Shown: piece after piece, positions 55,562 to 64,000 of the stretch
Position numbering within the stretch: the first letter of the stretch is position 1
How the letters are laid out: each line of letters begins with the position of its first letter
NCBI GenBank assembly: GCA_964036045.1
Contig: OZ038380.1
Location: forward strand, 121,972,899 to 122,036,898
Direction of reading: 5' to 3'
Length of the DNA stretch: 64,000 nucleotides
DNA from: Eutreptiella sp. 'Long Island Sound 2002'
Taxonomy: Eukaryota; Euglenozoa; Euglenophyceae; Eutreptiales; Eutreptiaceae
Notes under the pieces: model-generated
The model's database searches: none
What the model saw: only the letters and a program-made list of their open reading frames with translations
What the model was told of the DNA's origin: nothing
Translations under genes and position numbers: made by a program

Positions 55562-56640
55562 TTGGCCCTCAAGACGGCTATGCACTGGAAGGTAGATGCC
55601 CCAACCACAGACACCACACTACCCGCGACATGGCTCAAGCTCACTCGCAACCTGGCAGCCTACATACGCAAACACAGCACATTACAGGCGGAACGCTGGA
55701 TCTCCTGGCCCACGGAGACAAAACACACTCGGAAACATTGCACCACCAACCTGCAAGAACACGCCAACAAACTTCGAGGTATGCACCGACCCAGGGAGGG
55801 CCAAGGACCGGCATACAGCATCTTCAACAACTTCCACAACCGCAATGCACCGAAGCCAGCCCCCAAGGCGGCGCCAGAACAAGCCCGGCCCGAGGGAGGC
55901 CTCCTCCTGAGGGGGCAGGCATCCCGGCCCACCGGGCCAAATGACCCAAGCGGGCGCCGAAAGCGGCCCCAGTGCCGCCGCCGCCCGAACCACTGCCGAA
56001 GCCAAAGCCCCAGGCTCGCCCATTCTTCACGGTGGCGGAACGTAACGCCATGCATCCCAAATGGCCAGACGGCGCAGAAGTACAAGGGGTATTCGGAGCT
56101 ACGCTCAAAGGACAAGCAAAGCAATTCGTATGGTTCCGGGGCAAGATAAAGGGCAGACTTGCCACGCCACGCCGACATGGCAACCTACAGCTGAAGATTG
56201 CATGGCAAGTGCTCCCGGAGTGGGGCAAGAAGGCGGAAACCCAGAACCTCGGACTCTGGGACGACAGCCCGTTCCCGGAGTGCCCGGTACAGCTCGCACA
56301 CCCACCAACCAAGTACCACTGGGCACTGTCTGGACAGGTGAAGTGCCACAGGTATGCCTGGATGAGCCAAATATACCCGAGGAGCAGCCAGTGGCGACAG
56401 CAATCAACCTCATACTACGCCTGGGACAATGACTACGACCGAGCCGCGCAAGGGGACCTCCAGGGGCCATCAGGGCGCACACCCACGACGTCATCAATGC
56501 GCTCATCACCCTCATGTCCCTCAACGAACCAGGCGCCCAGTACGATGCAGCCAAAGCTCCGGACCTGTAAGACGTACCTGTCATGGCGAGGTGTGACCAG
56601 GACGCCATGTTGTGGCAGGAACAGGCCCTGGAAACCCAAG
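55562..56640 (+). pseudogene. LINE copy 2 N-terminal region
   Basis: 55562-56149 is open (WLKLTRNLAAYIRKHSTL, then Pro/Ala/Gln-rich), continuing in the next frame at 55972-56640 with a more structured part: FFTVAERNAMHPKWPDGAEV, KGQAKQFVWFRGKIKG, LPEWGKKAETQNLGLW. It may be ORF1-type nucleic-acid binding or the N-terminal part of a single long ORF. No zinc knuckle seen. Confidence 0.45.
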
Positions 56641-57200
56641 TGACCGACCCTGGCCTCACCCCCATCCTCGCCAGGATAGGACACCAAAACCGCACCACAT
56701 GGGTCACTGGGGTTCCCATATCCCACAAAAGTGAGGTCCAAGTTCATGTCCATCACCACCTGGGCGTAGAAGGCCGCCTGGCAGCATACGAACTTGTCGG
56801 CCCGACGTAGCAGCTGAAAGTCATCAACGTTGGTGTCCCCTTTGGAGACGCAGGAGAGACGTTCCTCCAACACCTCATGGAGGCTCACCGGCAACTGGCC
56901 ATGATGGGGCCGACTGCCATCATGGGAGACTCCAACGCGGCCCCATCGGTGGACGATTGCGGGGGGGGGCAAACACCCGAGGACACAGCGGTGCAAATGG
57001 CCATGCAACACATGGGCCTACAGGACCTCACAGCCTCCTCAGAAGGGTAGCCCTCACATCGACCACCGCAACCAGGCTCAGCAGATTCCTGCATTGACCT
57101 CCGCTAAGAGGACCCGGCACACGTCGAGGTAACGCGGGCGCGATACCACAACCTGCCGTTGAAGATCACCGGACACTGACCCCTGGAGGTACAAATCAAG
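56583..57200 (+). pseudogene. LINE copy 2 endonuclease (APE/EEP type)
   Basis: Frame 3 shows YELVGPT, then INVGVPFGDAGETFL and AIMGDSNAAPSVDD, with the GDxN motif at 56935-56946, then after further frame changes SCIDLR near 57086 and a GH(stop)PLEVQI block near 57168 in place of the usual GH.PL. These are the Asp/Asn and final His signatures of the exonuclease-endonuclease-phosphatase fold used to nick the target. Stops at 57047 and 57176 break it. Confidence 0.65.
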
Positions 57201-59424
57201 GTGCTTCAAGTGCCCCCGGCCTCCACGGAAGACATGGACCATGACGAACAACCACCTATTACACCACCAGACAAACAAGACACAAACAGATGGACGGCGT
57301 ATTACCGCACGGAGCAGCGCATCCTGGGCCAACAAGATGAGGCGGACCTCAATCTAGCCATGCGACAAGCGGCCACGGTGTGCGGCCTCCACGGAGGACA
57401 CCGCTGCACACAAGACAATGCCGCTCCGCATCAGGACCTGCGATACATGGTTACCACCATATGGCGCGACAAACGGGCAGTACATACAGCGATACACTCC
57501 CATGACGCGCAGGCCCAGCATGACGCGGAGAACATTGCCGCACGGCTGGACACCACACCCCAGCACCTCAGTTAGTGGCACCTCCGCCGGACGAAAGAGC
57601 TGGCACAAGGACAGCTACACTACTTTCAGAACCCCAAGCCCTACAAGTCCTTAAAGCACGTGTACAAAGTCCTCGGGGAAACCGGCCACAGAGGCATCGA
57701 GGCGGTGCGTTTGCAAAACAGCACAGTGACCAACGACCCGAAGGTGGTCTTGAAAGACGTCCTCAAGAGCTTCCAACGCCAACGCAACACCGAAGACGAG
57801 GAGTTATTGCTATCGCATTTGCCGAAACTCGAGACATGCACCGCACCCCGTTCACCATTCCGGAACTGGATGAAGTACTGTGCAAACTACAACCGGGAAA
57901 AACCCCGGGGGTAGACGGCCTCCCGGTGGAGCGCTACCGCAGGCTTCCACTGAACCTAAGGAGACACTTGGCCGCGCACCTGTGGGATATCGCCATCGGA
58001 AAAACAGACGTACCACCCGATTGGGCAAACCTGGTACAACGGCTGTACAAGAAAGGCAACTGGGCGAAACCAGACAGCTGGGGGCCCATAGTATGTGCCA
58101 CCACGGAAGCCAAACTCATCTTGCCGCTCATCCTCACACGGGTGGCACCGCGCTGTACCGCCAACCATGTGGGGAGCCATACTGGGTAGGTCGCCGCTGG
58201 AGGCCATATTTAGGCAAGACGCCGTGGTAGACATGGACTCGATCAGCCTCATCATCACGTCCCTGGATGTTAAAGGGGCCTTCCCCAACACCCCGCTTTG
58301 CCTCCTACGAGCCGTCTGGAAACGCATGGGACTCCCCTTCCAAGGTTTCCTATAAGCATACCTTGCCACCCGCATGTATGCACTGAAAGCCGATCTGGGC
58401 ACCACCCCATGGGTCCACTCCACCAGTGGGATCCCACAAGGGGGTGCGGAGGGCCCGTTCCTCTTCCTGCTCGTCAGCCTCCCGCTGCCCTTTTACATCC
58501 GACGCACATACCCGGACGTGGCACCATACCCCCTACGGACCACGCTCCTGACATTCGCGGACGACATGGCGGTGGTACCCGCCACCGCCCGTCAGCCCCT
58601 ACCAACCACCCCTGGAAACCACCCAGGCCACCGAAGTACTCAATGATGTCCCCAACTACCTGGAGGGCAACCAGCTACTGGTGCACAACGTCAAATCTGC
58701 CACCATGGTACACAACGCACCACCGCCACCCCTCCGCCTCGGAGACCCGCCCATGAACTAATTAAGCACGACCACCTACATGGGGGTTCAACAAGCGGCC
58801 AGCAGCAACGAGATCACCCTACCACCAAACCTGATATGGCAGTTGACGCGGACACTGCTCATAGCGCGCATCCTGGCGCTCTCCGTCCAGGCCCTGGCAT
58901 ACTTCCTTCAAGCCGTATTCAACGGAGCCATAGGGTTCCAGGCCCTGCACCGAACGCACCCCCAACAAATGCTGCAGGAGGCAGCTGCCACTGTACGGCG
59001 AGCGTGGACCAACCACGGCCACGGACCCACGTCACTACCCGCGGCGGTGCGCGCGGCGTCACCACCATACTATGGGGACAACACCGATCACCTCGTCCGC
59101 AACGCATACACAGCTGACACCGCGACCAAGCTACACCGCCTCATGCACAATGATGAACGAGAGGTGAGGGAGGTCTTCACGCTGACACTACAAGAGGCCC
59201 AATACCATCGCAACATCTGTCCCCAGTACATATTTCATCAACAAGGCCTCCCCACCAAGGTAGGGACCCGCATATGGGACCACCTACAACTCCTGCTACC
59301 CCACGACCAACACGTCATGCAAACAAACTATCCGTGCAGGGAGACTGGCGGTGCGGCGGTCCTACACACCTATGTGGGTGGAGGACCAACAGGGAGCACC
59401 ACGGCTCTGGACCTGGTGGGCTAA
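57201..59424 (+). pseudogene. LINE copy 2 reverse transcriptase
   Basis: Pieces: helical pre-RT linker (57201-57575, 57660-57914), then ELDEVLCKLQPGKTPGVDGL and WANLVQRLYKKGNWAKP (57850-58080), LDVKGAFPNTP (58262), SGIPQGGAEGPFLFLL (58425) and FADDM at 58554-58568 with the catalytic Asp pair. The thumb region runs from 58780 to 59424. Frame changes near 57830, 58180, 58360, 58615 and 58760. Closely related to 12605-13542. Confidence 0.8.
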
Positions 59425-60931
59425 CCCTACGGCTAGTACGAGTTACCCCAAACCAGATGCGGGCCCTCCAACGAGTGGGCACACACCATGTCCCCTTCCT
59501 GCAGCACCCTGAGTGACCCAACAAGTCGGTCCTAGAAAGTCACATGCGAAACGCGGCCGCACAAACCGGACACCCACAGCCCAGCGATGGGGTAGTACGT
59601 GAGGCATACGGTCTGTTTTGGAGCACGCACAAACAGCCGCTACCACAGGCCCAACCGCGCAAGAACCAGCCCGACACCGACCGCCGGAACTAGTGGAGTA
59701 TGTACAAGGCACCACGGTCCCAGCGGTGCTCCTCCTGTCGCCCAACGGACTCAAAGCCACATTGCGACCTGGCAGAGCGCACAGCAATTTGTGGATGCTA
59801 CCGCCGCCCACGGCACGCAGCTTCTGTCCGCCGCCGCTGCCGCAGGAGGCGCTGATTAAAACCCCCACCACTTGCTGGAGATGTTGGCCCCAAGCACTAG
59901 CCAGCCCATGGCCCCTCCTCAACTGCTGGCACGCTACCACCACACACCAACGGCCCATGCTACCCCAGAAAAAATACCGGTGGCTACACACACACTTCAA
60001 ACAGGCTTCAGCAGATGACACGGCCACAGTCCCGTGGGGACCCAGCACCGCAGCGGAACAGAGTTTCCACCAGGGAACATGGGACACCAAACACCCAGCC
60101 ATTACCTTCAAGGTGCTGGCAAAACACCGCAGCACCGCACCGGAGGCCCCTGCCTACCCGGTTGAACACCGCTGCTCCCAAGTCCAGGACTGGCAGACAA
60201 TCGAATGGACAACATTCCACCCACAGAAGGCGTACCTGCTCCAATATGGGTGCCGCTATCTCACGCACGGCGACGAAGGGAACAACGACTATGTACGCAT
60301 GAACTCAGCAGCGACCGGGATCCTCCACCAGGGAAAAGGCGTCTACGCTACCTGGAGGCTCCAACCGGCAACCACCACGCCATGGGCCACCACTGAGCAG
60401 GGGGCACGCGTCCACGCCTACCAGCCGAGGACGCCGTGTAGCCTGCCATGCCCGGCTGACCGCAACACTGTCATCTTTGCAGATGCCTCCGGCACCACGA
60501 CCCTCACCGGAGCAGCCAGGGGGGGCAGCTTTGGAGCTGCGGACGGACGCAGCAGGCCAACTAAACCAACACCACCTCACAGGGGCCACAATCTTCGGGG
60601 CCTCCTCTCACAGGGAACTAAAGACACTGGCGATCATCGTGGACGCCGTCAATGACGCCAACCAACAACCGCACGACCACGCGCACCATGTGTCGGTCGT
60701 AGTAGACGGAGCGGTGGACTTCCAGATTGTCCGCAAACTGGCCCAACAGCCCCTACACAAGGGCATGACCTCAGCTGCAGCAGCGCCGAACAGCTGCGCT
60801 GGTTCTGCAGCCCGTGCATCGCACACCTGCATGCCTGCCCACTTTGTCGATGGCGGCATCCCCTCTGCAGAGCTCCACCGCCGTGCAAAAACCAAACCCA
60901 CGACCTCACGCTCCACACACTGCGCACCCTG
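59425..60931 (+). pseudogene. LINE copy 2 connection and RNase H
   Basis: A 345-aa open frame (59618-60655) carries the connection (KYRWLHTHFKQASAD, HPQKAYLLQYGCRYL) and the first RNase H strand NTVIFADASGTTTLTGAA (Asp). After a frame change near 60540, frame 3 gives TIFGASSHRELKTLAIIVDAV (Glu) and VVVDGAVDFQIVRKLAQQPLHK (Asp). The C-terminal His...Asp block is not clear. The aligned part of copy 1 starts only after the first strand. Confidence 0.7.
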
Positions 60932-61512
60932 ATGATGCAGAAGATCTGGGCACCCCTCGACGCCGACGGAGGGGACAGCCCCGACGTTATCTGGTTGGAC
61001 GTCCTCGGCGAGGAGGACCCAGCAGTACCGCCACCTCGCCCCCCCTGGCGCGCACCAACGTGGGCGCTGCCAGATGGGGAGGAAGACCCCACAATGTGGG
61101 TTCCAGACTACGAACATTACAGCGGCGTGCCACGGGGCAGCCTGACCCCCGTTGGCAATCCGTCGGACAGTTGGGGCCCCGTTGGCCCCATGAACCGCGA
61201 CAACTGGCGCACTACCGTCCTCACGCTTACCAACCGCCTCCCGTTCACCTTAGGCTGGCTTGTGGGGACGCGGACTGGGCCATGGGGATCGTTCGTGGCG
61301 CCCATGGCAGCGAGTGGGGGGATCTTTTCCGCCGCAGCGGAGGCATGGTCAGGGGGGCACCTGGGAGGCTGATGGCTGCCTATCTCACGTGGAGGGGGAT
61401 ACCCCTCCCCCGCAGATTCGTGCTAGTGGCGCGGCGCGCGCAACAACCACTTGTCCTACCGCCGCAGCCGGGCACGTACGGCAATGCGGCAGTGGCCAAG
61501 ATGACGGCCTGA
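60932..61512 (+). pseudogene. LINE copy 2 C-terminal segment
   Basis: 60932-61372 reads SPDVIWLDVLGEEDP, WALPDGEEDPTMWVPDYEH and LTNRLPFTLGWLVGTR; the same region in another frame ends with RLMAAYLTWRGIPLPRRFVL and TGA at 61510. The composition looks like protein, but no domain is recognised and the zinc finger and Ulp1-like part of copy 1 were not found here. Confidence 0.35.
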
Positions 61513-63172
61513 GGTGCCCGACACCACAGCTCCTCCACCTCCACCCACAAAACCGCGTCCATCACCACCCAGCCCCGGTCGCGCACCACAGTCGCAACCA
61601 GGGCCACAAATGTAAGCGCCCTGGCACCATCGGGGACCGGCGCGCTATGAAGCCCAACGACCTCCACGTCCCCCAGGCTCATCCACTTCAACCCCCCACG
61701 TGACCGGCCACTCACCACGACGGCCGCAGACCACCAACGTCACACAGACTACGGGCGTTCCGGCGCCATCAGGGGCCGCAACGACACCAGCCGCAGCACC
61801 ACGCAGCCACAGCGATCCGGGAGCACCAGACTTCACCTTCCGGGAGGAGAACCATGCCCAGCCACACGAAGACGGCGACGGCAAGTGCCTGGCCCGAGAA
61901 AACCCTCCGCACCATGTGCCCGCCAATGAGCCCAGGCCCGGGCCCCGCCGGAGACCCGGGTCCACAACCCCAAACACCACCTGACGCGTCCACACGCCAG
62001 CAGCTCCGACACAGGCCAACCCAGAGCCCAACCCGCACAACAACCCGCCATTCCGACCAACGGCGGGCCCCACACACACGCCGTCTGACGGCCCTCCCAC
62101 ACAGACACCAACCGCTACCCTGATTGATGCCACCAGCGCCCGGCCCGAGCGACCCCTCGGCACCATGCGCCCGCACACCCACATCCCCACCAGGAGCCCC
62201 AGTTCTCAGGCTCCAGCGACACGCTGCATGTCCACCCCAGGGTACAGTCCGCCGGCCCCGGCACAGGCCGAACCGGCACCCCAACAACGTGACAACCCAC
62301 CAGCCGGACCGGCAGTACGGCCAACGCAAGCAACATCTGGCAGTCACCCGGCCCCCAGCCCGAGCCCGGACCCGGAACCGACGCACACGACCATCCTGGC
62401 TGACGCCCCGCGGGCAAACGCGCCAGGCCAGGAGCTCTCAAAGGGGGTCCCGCATCCCGAGGGCGGGAGACCGGCAGCAAGGCCCGCCGTGGCGGAGGGG
62501 AATGGCGGCTCGCGGGCACTGGCAGGCCACGTGGGAGGCCAGCCCAGGCCGGCACCTGTGCAAGAAGGCCAAACCCGAGCGGCGACCCCAATGAAAGACA
62601 ACGCAGCCACACCGCCCGCACCGCCCGCCCAGCCACAACGCGAGGAGCCCACGGTGGACGCCACGGAGGAAGCGAGGGGACCCCGGCAGCGGAAAGAAGC
62701 GCCAATGCCAGCAGCGGTCCTAACCGCCTGGGGAACACCGAGAGCGGATTTACCCGGCGGGCTGACGGGCTGGCCGAACAGCCAGCGCGCCAACACGCCA
62801 GCCAATCGCCCGCCGGACATTGCGACAAGTAAAAGCAGCGAGGCACCAGAGGCTGACCAACCCGGTACGGGACCTGAGGGACCAACGCCGGACGCCGAGC
62901 ATGCCTCTGGCCCCCCCCCATTGACCGCCCGAGAGGCACAGACCGCGGGTCATGCGGGCGCCGCCCCATCCACGGCCCGAGCACACCACAGCGACACAGG
63001 CGCGCCGGGGGATGCCACGTCCAGGGAGGCGCCGACACGGGGCCCACCTCACACCCACGCGGAGTCCGAGTCCCGGGCAACTACAGCCGACACGCCCAAG
63101 CGCGCAGCTGATAGGGGAACGTCGCCCGGCCGACACACCGGCGACGAACACTATTTCGACGCCTTTACCTGA
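61513..63172 (+). other. Pro/Ala-rich LINE tail with a 335-aa open frame (62165-63172)
   Basis: T-poor, C/A-rich as in copy 1. The frame at 62165 would encode a disordered Pro, Ala, Thr and Gly-rich protein ending DEHYFDAFT. Composition alone keeps frames open, so its reality is doubtful. 63173-63416 shows nothing recognisable. Confidence 0.25.
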
Positions 63173-63416
63173 GTCCTGCAGGGGTTCCCCCCACACACAC
63201 CCAACGCTGGCTGCCCCGAGCAGCCCCCCGGAGCCAAGAGGCGACCATACAGGGGGCACACCCCTCATGGTGTCCCGCAAGGCACACCTCCAGCGCGATT
63301 CTGCCGCTCTGGGGGCGAGAACTGGACGCACCGCCGCCACAGAAGACGGGCACGCGACCGCAACTGGGGCAGCGGACCACACCCCGGACGAACCGCCCCG
63401 GCACAGCGCCGAAGGT

Positions 63417-64000
63417 TTCAGGTTTGAGGTTTGATTTTGCGGGTACTAGACGCCTTTCGGCCCAGGGGGGCCACCTGGTCGGGCCAGATGATATTCTCCC
63501 CAGCGGGTCCTAGTGGGGGGCCCTCCAAGACGCACCTCCTACCTGGTGGCGGAGTCCCCCGGGTTCAAGGGGCTCCGAGCCCCGTCTATCCCTGGCTTCC
63601 CCTTTTCGCCACTCCCCGGTCAGTGCATCAATTCGCAGCCGTGGCCCACTGCGTCGCCCCCCTAATGCGTGGTCGCCCGGGGCGTTGGCGCTGCCGGGCC
63701 CGTGCTACTGGCTTGTCGCCAGTGGGACCCCCCTTGGCTGGCGCGGTGGCTGCCTAGCCTAGGGGTTGGGGCGGGGCGCAGTGCGCCACTACTGCCTTGG
63801 CGGGTGCAGTGCCCCGTCCGTGTGTGCGCGGCGCTCGCGGCCGGTTCGGGGGGCTCGGGCCAGTACCTGGTGTTGTCTCTCCCCCATTTCCCCCTTCCTG
63901 CCCGGCACAGCGCCCAAGGGAGCGGAACGCGTGTGGGGACGGGCAACAACTCCGCTAGCAAGCCTGCCGACCAGCCGACCGTGACCACCCCATCCTGGGG
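63417..64000 (-). mobile_element. 3' end of a second copy of the 4,994-bp-type element, inverted, running off the window
   Basis: Reverse complement of about 31690-32225: starts with GGTTTGA heptamers, TTTTGCGGGTACTAGACGCC and the ACCTGGTCGGGCCAG hairpin region, and continues through the GC-rich 3' region to at least 63900. The element therefore lies on the minus strand with its 3' end here. No gene is visible in the visible part. Confidence 0.75.

Larger units (their letters stand above)
55562..63416 (+). mobile_element. LINE (non-LTR retrotransposon) copy 2
   Basis: Plus-strand order: N-terminal region, apurinic-type endonuclease, RT, connection, RNase H, C-terminal segment, Pro-rich tail. 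Same family as copy 1 (RT and RNase H segments align). Endonuclease plus RNase H suits I-like or RandI/Dualen-like LINEs. 5' and 3' borders are not fixed; the right limit is the start of an inverted element at 63417. Confidence 0.65.

Overview
This is a repeat-dominated stretch of a large eukaryotic nuclear genome. GT-AG introns, an initiator-tRNA-Met primer binding site, Ty3-type chromodomain retrotransposons, LINE-type RT with a FADDM motif, long satellites and nested insertions all point that way. A green or streptophyte alga of the Chara type fits my impression of the pol proteins, but the species call is weak. I see no convincing intact housekeeping gene, and no rRNA or tRNA gene.

Layout. 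1-3.1 kb: an unrecognised Cys-, Lys/Gly- and Ser-rich protein gene whose reading frame steps +1 six times, mostly at homopolymers. 4.4-5.8 kb: a dispersed repeat that recurs at 51.7-53.2 kb with one half inverted. 6.27-9.8 kb: a 2.16-kb LTR, a degenerate PBS and a truncated gag. 12.6-23 kb: a LINE (RT, RNase H, zinc finger, Ulp1-like protease, long T-poor tail) broken at 13.5-15.8 kb by a chimeric retroelement piece. 23.6-33.2 kb: the integrase end of one chromodomain retroelement running into an LTR that also serves as the 5' LTR of the next one. That LTR is split by a 4,994-bp element with a 15-bp target duplication, two tandem arrays and a heptamer tail. 33.2-49.6 kb: the internal region of the second retrotransposon (gag, zinc knuckle, protease, a DIRS-like RNase H segment, RT/RNase H, integrase, chromodomain). 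54.2-55.3 kb: a broken uncharacterised transposon-type gene on the minus strand. 55.6-63.4 kb: a second LINE copy with endonuclease, RT and RNase H. 63.4-64 kb: the 3' end, inverted, of the same element family that sits at 27.2-32.2 kb.

The most interesting object is a 6,395-bp DNA element at 42,460-48,854, inserted inside the integrase gene of the second retrotransposon. It has 26-bp terminal inverted repeats (25/26), a 5-bp target duplication (CCTTT), a large transposase-like gene, and a second gene of five exons. Ten copies of a 16-22 bp palindrome with core GCGCGAGGCCTCGCGC lie only in its non-coding parts, including three of the four introns of the second gene. I recognise no named superfamily for it.

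Many open frames are broken by single-base indels at homopolymers, so part of the apparent decay may be assembly error.
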